Shown here piece by piece: positions 25,338 through 33,321 of a stretch of DNA of 64,000 nt. The position numbers and the translations under genes were made by a program. Every line of letters begins with the position of its first letter. Within the stretch, counting starts at the first letter, position 1. Source of the DNA: Bin125 sp026705025 (GTDB lineage: Bacteria; Chloroflexota; Dehalococcoidia; Bin125). A model generated the notes under the pieces. It saw nothing but the letters and a program-made list of their open reading frames with translations, ran no database searches and had not been told where the DNA came from. The stretch lies in NCBI GenBank assembly GCA_026705025.1, contig JAPPBN010000022.1:31449-95448 (forward strand), read 5' to 3'.

Positions 25338-26152
25338 CGACCGCGGACCCAACCCTCGAAGCCGGCGCCGAACCGGCGCGCCTGTGGAGCCGCCATGTCG
25401 GTGTGGTTGTCCCGCCGTTCCTCGTCTTCGTCGCCGCGATTGGTTTGTGGGAGCTGATCGTCGAGGCATTCGATATCCAGCGATTCCTGCTGCCTCGGCC
25501 CAGCGAGATTGCCAGTCTGTTCGTCGAGGATTTCGGCCGACTCATCCGCCAGGGGCGCAACACGCTAGGGGTCGCCGGACGCGGCCTGCTGTTGGGCGGT
25601 GGCATCGGCGTTGGCCTGGCCGCAATCACGTTCCGCACGCGCTGGATGGCGGAGGGGATCGGCATCTATGCCGCGGTGCTCAAGGCGGTGCCGGTGATCT
25701 CCCTGGCTCCGCTGACCGTCGTCTGGTTCGGGATCGAGGCCGGCTCGAAGATCGCCACGGTGAGCATCGCGACCGCGCCGATCCTGTTCACCTACACGCT
25801 GGTCGGGCTGCGCAGCGCCGACGCCAACGCGCAGGAGCTGATGCGCTCCTACGCGGCCGGACACTCCCGCACGTTCTGGAACCTGCACGTCCCCTACGCG
25901 CTGCCGTTCTTCTTCTCGGGTCTGAAGATTGCCGTCACGATCGCGATGATCGTCGCGATCATCTCCGAGTACTTCGGCGGCAGCTTCGAGAACCTGGGTG
26001 GCTACATCCGCAATGAGGCGAACAACGTGCACACGGTCGAAGTCTGGACGGCGATCGTGATGGCCTGCCTGCTGGGCATCAGCCAGTACATGATCGTGGC
26101 CGGGATCGACCGCTACGTGCTGCGTTGGCATCCATCGAAGCGCGGCAACTGA
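25334..26152 (+). CDS. Second ABC transporter permease (SsuC/ThiX type)
   Basis: A 272-residue permease with hydrophobic helices and the EAA loop ELMRSYAAGHSRTFWNLHVP. It starts with a GTG that overlaps the ATPase stop (GTGA), so it is translationally coupled. Together with the permease at 23620 it would form the transmembrane channel of the NMT1-type importer. It is the last gene of the operon; the next gene has its own promoter. Confidence 0.92.
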   Translation: MTTADPTLEAGAEPARLWSRHVGVVVPPFLVFVAAIGLWELIVEAFDIQRFLLPRPSEIASLFVEDFGRLIRQGRNTLGVAGRGLLLGGGIGVGLAAITFRTRWMAEGIGIYAAVLKAVPVISLAPLTVVWFGIEAGSKIATVSIATAPILFTYTLVGLRSADANAQELMRSYAAGHSRTFWNLHVPYALPFFFSGLKIAVTIAMIVAIISEYFGGSFENLGGYIRNEANNVHTVEVWTAIVMACLLGISQYMIVAGIDRYVLRWHPSKRGN

Positions 26153-26180
26153 CTCCGCTAGCCGACGGGGCTGACCAGAG

Positions 26181-26209
26181 TTGCAAACGCATTTGCGCGT
26201 AGGCATACT
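26181..26209 (+). promoter_or_regulatory. Shared-type promoter of a peptide-binding protein gene, copy 1
   Basis: TTGCAA at 26181-26186 and CATACT at 26204-26209 are 17 nt apart, a good sigma-70-like arrangement 48 nt before the ATG. The same hexamers with the same spacing lie upstream of the two other Dpp/Opp-type binding-protein genes, and the spacer is nearly identical in copy 3. Recurrence makes the call more secure than the sequence alone would. Confidence 0.8.
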
Positions 26210-26256
26210 TCCAGCAATCTCTTAGCGCCCGATCGGGTTAGTCGGAAGGGGTTGCT

Positions 26257-28029
26257 ATGAGCGACCGAAACTATTGGCAGCGGATGAAGAAACGGCAGTA
26301 CAGCAGGCGGTCACTCCTGCGTGCCTCGGCTCGCGCGGGGCTTGGTGCGAGCGCGATCGCCCTGATCGGCTGCGGCGACGATGACGATGGCGACCAGCAG
26401 CAGGCCGCGGCGCAGGCTCAGGCGCAACAACAACAGCAGCAACAGGCGATGCAGCAGCAGGCTGAAGAGCAACCTGAGCAGCAGGCCATGCAGCAGCAAC
26501 AGCAACAAGCCGCCGTCGCGCAGGCTCAACAAGCCGACGACGGGCCGAAGAGGGGCGGCAGGATCGTCGCGGCCGACGCCGCGACTCCGGAGACGTTCAG
26601 CGGAACCACCGGACCGTTCGCGGTCGGCCGAGGCGATGCGACCGAGGGGTGGACGATCGGCATGTGGGACTGCCTAATGCGGCGCCGCGAAGGCAACGGC
26701 GGCGACGCCGAGCCACGGCTGGCGGAATCGTGGCAGCAGAACGCCGACGCGACTGCGACCGAAGTCACCCTGCGCGAGGGCATCGAGTTCCACAGCGGCA
26801 AGCCGATCAACGCTGAGGCAGTCAAGGCCACCTTCGAGGTGATCGCGAACGTGGACGTCTCCAACTCCAGCCAGGTCAGGGGATTGATCGCCAACTATCT
26901 CGAATCGATAGACATCATTGACGACCGCACGTTGATGTTTAACCACCCGATCTGGCCGGGCGACATCATCTTCGACATGTTCCACTTCGCGCAGATCCAC
27001 GACGCCGACGAGATTGAGGCTTACAACGCCGTCGAGTAGTTTGGGGGCTGCAGCGGCCCGTTTATGTGGGACTTCGACCAGTACGAGCCCAGTGAGCGGT
27101 ACACAGTGGTCCGCAACGAGAATTTCTACCGGGATGTCCACCTCGACGCGATCGAGGTCCGCACCATCGCGGACGAGGACACCAGGGCGCTGGCCCTCGA
27201 GGCTGGGGAAATTGACTTTGCGACGGTCAACCCTGATCAATACCTGCGGCTCGGAGAGATGGACCACCTCACCCAGCTTGAGGGACCGGCTGGTGGGATG
27301 TGGGTCATGGGGCCGGTCCAGACACACCTCGGGGGCGGACATCCGGCGAACGACGATCCGCGCTTCCGGCTCGCCCTGCACAAGGCGATCGACCGTGAGC
27401 GGCTGCACGAGGATGTGTTCCAGGGGATCGGCATGTCGACCAATCAGATGTGGCTGTCGAACTCGCCTGCTTATGATCCAGCCTTCGACAAGGATCCGTA
27501 CGATCCAGAGGGCGCCGCGGCACTCGTGGTGGAGTCCGGCTGGGAAGGCGTGGAGATGGACCTGTTCGTCTCCAACACGTTCTCCCACCAGGTGATCCCC
27601 GAGATCCTGCAGGCGAACCTGAAGGATGTTGGCATCAACATCACGATCGTGAAGCAAGAGGTCGCGGAGTGGGTCGACTTCTTCCTGACCGGCACATTCC
27701 CCGGCCTCTATGTAGCGGGCACCGGCTTCTTCTGGATGGCGCCGGAGACGCTGCCGAACATGAACTTCCAGTTCCGTTTCCCCGAGAATGCCGTGGCCTC
27801 CGTGACTGGGGAGTACAAGCGGATCGTCGAAGGATTCGGTTCGCAGCCGACCCCGGCCGAACGACTGGAACTGTTCAACGACTGGAACGAGCTCTGGGCG
27901 GAAGGCCCGTGGTTGCTCCCCTACCACACGATCAACAACACAACGATCGTCAACAGCCGCGTACAAGGAGAGACTTGGCCCGCACAAATCTTCACGTTCA
28001 CGGAAGAGTGGTGGGTAGACGAGGCATAG
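26257..28029 (+). pseudogene. Dpp/Opp-type solute-binding lipoprotein interrupted by an in-frame amber codon
   Basis: One reading frame of about 590 codons encodes a family 5 extracellular solute-binding protein, but a TAG at 27037-27039 splits it. The N-terminal part has the leader MSDRNYWQRMKKR, a Tat motif SRRSLLR, the lipobox LIGC, an Asp run and a Q-rich linker (residues 48-90). Then come LAESW, LREGIEFHSGKPINAEAVKA and, after the stop, GPFMWDFDQY and KAIDRERLHEDVFQG. The two halves are in the same frame and both are needed for the fold. Glutamine (CAG) would be one base away. The cause may be a true nonsense mutation, readthrough or a base-call error. Two intact permease genes follow. 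Confidence 0.85.
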
Positions 28030-28178
28030 CCGATCCGTAGACTCACCGCTACGCAACTCGGGGCCGCTCGCTTCGCTTCGTCTGAGGCGGCGCGGGCGGT
28101 CGTAGCGGAGGGCCCAGCGGGCATCGGTCCCGCAGCTTGCAACGGGCCGCCTGGCCAGCTCGCAAAGGAGCGCCATTC

Positions 28179-29123
28179 GTGGGTTCGTTCCTGATCAGCC
28201 GGTTCGGCCAGGGCCTCGCGGTGGTGCTGCTGGCCAGCATCCTGGTGTTCCTGGCCATGCGGCTGATTCCGGGCGACCCGGCGGCGTTGCTGGCGGGACA
28301 GGATGCGACGCCCGCGGATGTAGAGGCGGTGCGTGAACGGCTCGGACTGAACGACCCGCTGGTCGAGCAGTACGCCAACTGGCTGGGCGGGGTGCTGCAG
28401 GGCGACTTCGGAGAGTCGTACTCTCGCCGAATCACGGTTGACAGACTGATTGGCGCTGCTGTTCTGCCCAGCGCGGAGCTCGCGGTCGCGGGCTACTTCT
28501 TTGCGCTGGTCATTGGCATTCCTCTGGGTATCTTCGCCGGCTTGAGACCCGGCGGTGGACCAGACTACGCCGCGACCGGTTTCACGATGTTCACACTGGG
28601 CATCCCGAACTTTGTACTGGGCATCCTCCTCCTGTGGGTTCTTGGCGTGATATTGGATGTACTGCCGATCACCGGAAGAGTCGCGATCGATGAAGATCCT
28701 CTCGAGGCGATCAAATTCCTGATCATGCCGATGATCGCCGTGGGAGCCGGATCGGCGGCGGTGCTTGCCCGCTTTGTGCGGGCCTCAATCATCGAAACAT
28801 TGAGCCAGGACTTCGTCAGAACAGCGCGAGCCAAGGGATTGCAGGAGCGAACCGTCGTATTGCGACACGCGATGCGCAACGCCCTGATTCCGGTGATCAC
28901 GGTGGCGGCGCTTCAGATCGGTTTCCTGATTTCCGGCGCAGTGATCGTTGAGGTCGTATTCGCACGCCCCGGCTTCGGCGCGTTGATCATCTCCGGCGTC
29001 CAGAGCCGGGACTACCAGCTCATCCAGGGCATGCTCGTGATACTGGTGACGGTGTTCGTGGTGGTCAACACCCTGGCCGATGTGGCCTACGGACTCGTCG
29101 ATCCTCGGATTCGGGTGCGCTGA
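28179..29123 (+). CDS. Dpp/Opp-type ABC permease, DppB-like
   Basis: A 314-residue inner-membrane permease of the DppB/OppB type: N-terminal helix, ILVFLAMRLIPGDPAALL, GLNDPLVEQYANWL, and the EAA loop FVRTARAKGLQERTVVLRHA, ending in the family tail DVAYGLVDPRIRVR. A GTG at 28179 with AAAGGAG 8 nt upstream is preferred over an ATG at 28137 that lacks such a site. The stop overlaps the start of the second permease. No ATPase gene follows. Confidence 0.92.
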   Translation: MGSFLISRFGQGLAVVLLASILVFLAMRLIPGDPAALLAGQDATPADVEAVRERLGLNDPLVEQYANWLGGVLQGDFGESYSRRITVDRLIGAAVLPSAELAVAGYFFALVIGIPLGIFAGLRPGGGPDYAATGFTMFTLGIPNFVLGILLLWVLGVILDVLPITGRVAIDEDPLEAIKFLIMPMIAVGAGSAAVLARFVRASIIETLSQDFVRTARAKGLQERTVVLRHAMRNALIPVITVAALQIGFLISGAVIVEVVFARPGFGALIISGVQSRDYQLIQGMLVILVTVFVVVNTLADVAYGLVDPRIRVR

Positions 29124-30043
29124 TGGCTGACCTCGGGCCACCGCAGCCGGTGCTCCAGCGCGAGCGATTCCGCCTGCGCATTCTGACCTGGCGGCAGCAG
29201 TCTCAGTGGTTCGACGTCAGCTATCGAGTCGCGCGTGAGCGTCGGGGACAGATCGCCATCGTCATCCTGGGGGTGTTCATCGTGGCGGCGATCTTCGCCG
29301 ACCAGATTGCCCCGTACCACTACGAGACCCAGCTGCGAGGCTCACGCCTCCTCGCGCCGTCCTGGTCGCACCCGTTCGGCACCGACGAGGTCAGCAGAGA
29401 TCTGCTCAGCCGCATGATCTACGGCCTGCGGATCTCGCTGCTCGTCAGCCTGGGCGCGGTCGCTATTGGATTGCCGATCGGAGTCGCCATCGGCTACACC
29501 GCCGGCTACATCGGCCGCTGGGTTGACGCGATCCTGATGCGGCTAGTCGACACGATGCTGGCATTTCCTGGGATTCTCGTGGCGCTGGTGATACTGACCG
29601 TGCTGGGGACCGGCACCAGGGAAGTGGCAATCACGCTCGGAATCGGCGCGATCCCGATATTCGGCCGCCTGGCCCGGGGGCAGATGTTGCAGGAGAAGGA
29701 ACGAGACTATGTGATGGCGGCGCGCACCCTGGGCTCGGGTCCGGTGCGGATCATCATGCGTCACGTCGCGATCAATACGTTGCCCCCGATCATGATCCAG
29801 GCGGCGCTCGTGATGGCCTTCGCGGTGATTGCCGAGGCTTCATTGAGCTTCCTCGGTCTGGGCGCCTCTCCGCCGATCCCGACGATCGGGCTGATCCTCA
29901 ATGCGGCTCGTGAATTCCTGATCATTGGCGCCTGGTGGTTCGCGCTGATGCCGATCGCGGCGCTCGCGCTGATGCTGATCGCGCTCAACTTTCTCGCCGA
30001 TGCGATTCTTGAGGCGACGAGTCCCTATGTGCGCAACAAGTAG
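29123..30043 (+). CDS. Dpp/Opp-type ABC permease, DppC-like
   Basis: A 306-residue permease of the DppC/OppC type. An N-terminal cytoplasmic segment leads to a first helix (IAIVILGVFIVAAIFADQIA), then HPFGTDEVSRDLLSRMIYG, the EAA loop YVMAARTLGSGPVRIIMRHV and the tail LNFLADAILEATSPY. It is coupled to the DppB-like gene. Usually OppD/OppF ATPase genes follow, but the next gene is on the opposite strand, so the ATPases must be supplied elsewhere. Confidence 0.92.
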   Translation: MADLGPPQPVLQRERFRLRILTWRQQSQWFDVSYRVARERRGQIAIVILGVFIVAAIFADQIAPYHYETQLRGSRLLAPSWSHPFGTDEVSRDLLSRMIYGLRISLLVSLGAVAIGLPIGVAIGYTAGYIGRWVDAILMRLVDTMLAFPGILVALVILTVLGTGTREVAITLGIGAIPIFGRLARGQMLQEKERDYVMAARTLGSGPVRIIMRHVAINTLPPIMIQAALVMAFAVIAEASLSFLGLGASPPIPTIGLILNAAREFLIIGAWWFALMPIAALALMLIALNFLADAILEATSPYVRNK

Positions 30044-30077
30044 CTGAAATCTCGAGCGGGCTCGGGGCCGGGGGAAG

Positions 30078-30815
30078 CTACTTCGCCGAATCGATTCCGA
30101 GCGACTGGGCCAGAGTGGAAACGGGTGCGGCCGCCTGTTCGACGGCCGTTTCCATTGCCTGCTGCCAGAAGTGTGCGACCGGCTGCAGCTCTTCCTCGTT
30201 GAAGCGGCTCTCGCGCACGGCGAACGAGTCGGAGGGGTAGACCACGGCGTCGACCGGCGGGCCGACGTCGGCCGAGCTCGCTTCGGTTGAGTGGAACGAG
30301 AGCACACCCAGTCGCAGGGCTTCCTCCAGGGAGGCCTCATAGCGCAGCGCGCGGTCGAGAATCGGCTTGCCGAACCGGGTCTCACCGATGATCAGGTACG
30401 GCGTGCCCCTTGAGACCTCAACCCAGTTGCCCTGCGGATAGAGCAGGTAGAGATGAGGCGCATCGTCTTCCGGCAGTTGGCTGCCGACGATGCAGTGCAG
30501 GTCGAAATGCAACCCTGCCTTGATCAGCCAGTCGTTGTCCTCCGTGTAGACCCGACGGATTTCTTCCGCCAGCGCATTGACGGCCTGGTACGAGCGCGAG
30601 AGATTCGTTCCGTTCAGCCGGAGGCGCTCCTCGAAGTAGGTGATCGCCTTGTCGCGCACCGACCGCAGGCCGCTGGAGAGCACAAACATCGAGTGACGTT
30701 CGCCCTGGTGAACGGCGATCTTCTTGGCGGTCGAGACCTCGGAGCCGCTCGTGATCCTGGTGTCGGCGATCGCGACGAGGCCATCCTGGCACTTGATGCC
30801 CACGCAGAACGTCAT
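30078..30815 (-). CDS. Anbu-type proteasome-like peptidase (predicted proteasome-type protease)
   Basis: A 245-residue Ntn-hydrolase-like protein of the Anbu (ancestral beta-subunit) family. After removal of Met the N-terminus would be Thr (TFCVGIKC), the expected nucleophile. ADTRITSGSEVSTAKKI carries the conserved Asp and Lys region, and FVLSSGLRSVRDKA and LIIGETRFGKPILDRAL are family segments. Anbu proteins form ring-like assemblies, and their substrates are unknown. It is the third gene of an operon with alpha-E and circularly permuted ATP-grasp proteins, the typical Anbu context, lying 1 nt after the alpha-E stop. The transglutaminase-like partner often found in that context is absent here. 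Confidence 0.92.
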   Translation of the reverse strand: MTFCVGIKCQDGLVAIADTRITSGSEVSTAKKIAVHQGERHSMFVLSSGLRSVRDKAITYFEERLRLNGTNLSRSYQAVNALAEEIRRVYTEDNDWLIKAGLHFDLHCIVGSQLPEDDAPHLYLLYPQGNWVEVSRGTPYLIIGETRFGKPILDRALRYEASLEEALRLGVLSFHSTEASSADVGPPVDAVVYPSDSFAVRESRFNEEELQPVAHFWQQAMETAVEQAAAPVSTLAQSLGIDSAK

Positions 30816-30816
30816 C

Positions 30817-31806
30817 TCAGCCCTGACCGATCGTCGTCTGATGTTGCGTTTGATGCTGCACGGGGGCGGCGTTAGGTTCTGCGCGGAAGATCTCGTCGTT
30901 GATCGCGCGGTCGATGTCGATCAGTCGCTGTTGGAATTCGTCGAGGAACTCGTGTAGGCCGTCATCGATCAGTTGATCGATGTCCAGGGCGCCAACATCG
31001 AGGTGGAGCAACGCGATGCCGCGTTCAGCCGCGGCGCGGCGACGCTTGGGGGTGTCGTCCGTCGCCAGCTGGCAGTGACGCTGCAGCGCCTGCACGCAGA
31101 AGGCCAGGCTGCGAGGGAACTCCTGCGAGAAGATCAACAGCTGCGCCACATTGACGCCGTCGACCTCGTTGTTGCCCATTCGGCGGTACGCCTCGCGCGC
31201 GGAAGCGGAGCGAAGCACGGCGGTCCACTGGAAGCGGTCGAACGGTCCGCCGACCGAATCATCGCTGGGTAGGAGGATGTGATACTTCGCGTCGATGATC
31301 CGACTGGTCATGTCGGCCCGCTCGAGGTACATGCCGCAGCGGAACCACTCGCGACCCTCGTCGCGGAGCACGGTGTTGTCATAGAGCCCCAGGATCGTCT
31401 GCGTGCGGCGTTGCGTCTCGGTGCAGAACTCGTGAATGTCCCGGGCGATGTACTCCTTGCGCAGCGCGAGAAAGAGATAGAGGGCGTTGATCTCCTCCCA
31501 GACCTCGCGTGAAATGTGCTCGCGCAGACCGCGAGCCAGTTCCCGCGCTCGGACCAGCGTTGAGCGCAGAGACGCAGGATTGTTCATGGAGTAAATCAGA
31601 AACTCAGAGTGGGTCAGCTCGGGCGATTCGATCAGGGTGTCCCAGAAGAGTTGATTCGAGGCCGTCGTGCTGACCAGGCTGTGCCAGATTTCCTGGCCGC
31701 TCTCCAGCATGACCTCGTGCTCGACCCGAGCCATCCGCGCGATGTTCTCGGCGCGCTCCAGATAGCGTCCGAGCCAATAGAGGTTTTCCGCCACGCGGCT
31801 CAACAT
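30817..31806 (-). CDS. Alpha-E domain protein of the Anbu operon
   Basis: A 329-residue, mostly helical protein of the alpha-E family: MLSRVAENLYWLGRYLERAE at the start is diagnostic, followed by MYLERADMTSRIIDAKYH and FCVQALQRHC. The start ATG overlaps the stop of the ATP-grasp gene at 31806. The function is not established; its constant pairing with circularly permuted ATP-grasp proteins suggests a role in making or handling a peptide or peptide-like tag. It lies between the ATP-grasp and Anbu genes. Confidence 0.93.
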   Translation of the reverse strand: MLSRVAENLYWLGRYLERAENIARMARVEHEVMLESGQEIWHSLVSTTASNQLFWDTLIESPELTHSEFLIYSMNNPASLRSTLVRARELARGLREHISREVWEEINALYLFLALRKEYIARDIHEFCTETQRRTQTILGLYDNTVLRDEGREWFRCGMYLERADMTSRIIDAKYHILLPSDDSVGGPFDRFQWTAVLRSASAREAYRRMGNNEVDGVNVAQLLIFSQEFPRSLAFCVQALQRHCQLATDDTPKRRRAAAERGIALLHLDVGALDIDQLIDDGLHEFLDEFQQRLIDIDRAINDEIFRAEPNAAPVQHQTQHQTTIGQG

Positions 31807-33266
31807 CAGCCGGGCTCCTCGTTCAGCACCCAGGTGTCTTTACTGCCGCCTCCCTGGGAGGAGTTGACGATATACGACCCTTCGCGCAAGGCAACTCGCG
31901 TCAGGCCGCCCGGAATCACCCAGGTGTCTTGTCCCGAGAGGACGAAGGGGCGCAGGTCCGCGCGTCGGGGTTTCAACTGGTCGCCGTCAAAGGTGGGAAT
32001 CGTGCTGAACTGGAGCAACGGCTGAGCGATCCAGTTGCGCGGCTCTTGCTTGACCTGGGCGAGTGTGTCCTCGAGCTCGGCGGTCGACGCTTGCTCGCCG
32101 ATCAGCACGCCGTAGCCGCCGGATTCGTTGGCGGGTTTGATCACCAGTTCACGGGCGTGGGCGCAAATGTGGTCGAGTTCCGACGGAACCAGGGGCGAGA
32201 ACGTCTCGACGTTGGGCAGGATGGGATCTTCGTCCAGGTAGTAGCGGATGATGTCGGGCACCCAGCGATAGACGACCTTATCGTCGGCGACGCCTGCCCC
32301 GGGGGCATTGACCAACGTCACATGCCCGTTGAGATAGGAACGCATCAGGCCGGGCACGCCCAGCATGGAATCGGGACGGTACACGGTCGGATCGAGGAAG
32401 TCATCGTCGATCCTTCGGTAGACGACATCGATCCGCTCAAGACCGCTGGTCGAGCGGAGATAGACGTAGTCATCGTCGCCGACGGTCAGGTCGGAGCCTT
32501 CGACCAGCGGAATCCCCATCTGGTTGCTGAGGAATGAGTGCTCGAAATAGGCCGAGTTGTAGATCCCGGGCGTCAGCAGTACGGCTCGAGGCGGGTCGCC
32601 TCCGTCACCGGGCCGCACCGACAGCAACATGGCCAGCAGCTGATTGGGATAGTCCGCGACCGCTCGTACGCCCCAGCGAGGGAACAGATCGGGGACCACT
32701 CTCAGCATCACCATGCGGTTTTCGAGCACGTAGGAGACGCCGGACGGAGTTCTGAGATTGTCCTCCAGGACCACGATGCCCTGCTGCTCGTCTCGAACCA
32801 GGTCGCACCCGGCGATGTGCGCGTAGATGCCCAGGGGCGGCCGAAACCCGGACATCTCGGGCCGGAATCCGGGGGAACTCAGGACGATTTCTTCAGGCAC
32901 CACGCCTTCCTTAATGATGCGTTGATCGCCGTACACGTCCAGCAGGAACTGGTTGAGGGCTTGCAGCCGCTGCTTGAGTCCAGCCTCGACGCGAGCCCAC
33001 TCCTGCGCTCCGACGATCCGCGGGATCAGGGAAAACGGGAAGATTCGCTCGGTGCCCTCTTCCTCGGAATAGACATTGAAGGTGATGCCGGCGCTGAGCA
33101 GGGCCAGGTCGGCGCGCTCTTCGCGCTGCAGGTGGTCGTCGAGCGTCCAGCGCTGCAGAATCTCGCCGAGCTCTCGGTAGTCGTCGCGGAAGGCGCCTGA
33201 CTCGTCGAACATCTCGTCGTCCGAGGAACCACCACCGGGATACTCGTGCAGAAAATCGTTCGTCAT
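31806..33266 (-). CDS. Circularly permuted ATP-grasp protein
   Basis: A 486-residue protein of the circularly permuted ATP-grasp type. Characteristic segments are FNVYSEEEGTERIFPFSLIP, LVRDEQQGIVVLEDNLRTPS, DDYVYLRSTSGLERIDVVYR, VKPANESGGYGVLIG-like sequence (VIKPANESGGYG) and VRVALREGSYIVNSSQGGG-like sequence near the end. ATP-grasp enzymes join carboxylates to amines or thiols, so a peptide-ligase role is expected, with no known product. It is the first gene of the Anbu operon and couples to alpha-E by an ATGA overlap. Confidence 0.93.
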   Translation of the reverse strand: MTNDFLHEYPGGGSSDDEMFDESGAFRDDYRELGEILQRWTLDDHLQREERADLALLSAGITFNVYSEEEGTERIFPFSLIPRIVGAQEWARVEAGLKQRLQALNQFLLDVYGDQRIIKEGVVPEEIVLSSPGFRPEMSGFRPPLGIYAHIAGCDLVRDEQQGIVVLEDNLRTPSGVSYVLENRMVMLRVVPDLFPRWGVRAVADYPNQLLAMLLSVRPGDGGDPPRAVLLTPGIYNSAYFEHSFLSNQMGIPLVEGSDLTVGDDDYVYLRSTSGLERIDVVYRRIDDDFLDPTVYRPDSMLGVPGLMRSYLNGHVTLVNAPGAGVADDKVVYRWVPDIIRYYLDEDPILPNVETFSPLVPSELDHICAHARELVIKPANESGGYGVLIGEQASTAELEDTLAQVKQEPRNWIAQPLLQFSTIPTFDGDQLKPRRADLRPFVLSGQDTWVIPGGLTRVALREGSYIVNSSQGGGSKDTWVLNEEPG

Positions 33267-33321
33267 GGACCAACCTTCGTGGCGAAAGGGTAGCTCAGGG
33301 GATGGTTTACACGGTTGCTAC

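Noticed and set aside
27037..27039. Pyrrolysine insertion at the TAG
   Set aside because: No PYLIS-like context or Pyl gene is visible; a nonsense change of CAG or a base error is simpler.
27064..28029. Separate binding-protein gene starting at ATG 27064
   Set aside because: No ribosome binding site and no signal peptide; the frame is continuous with the upstream part apart from the TAG.
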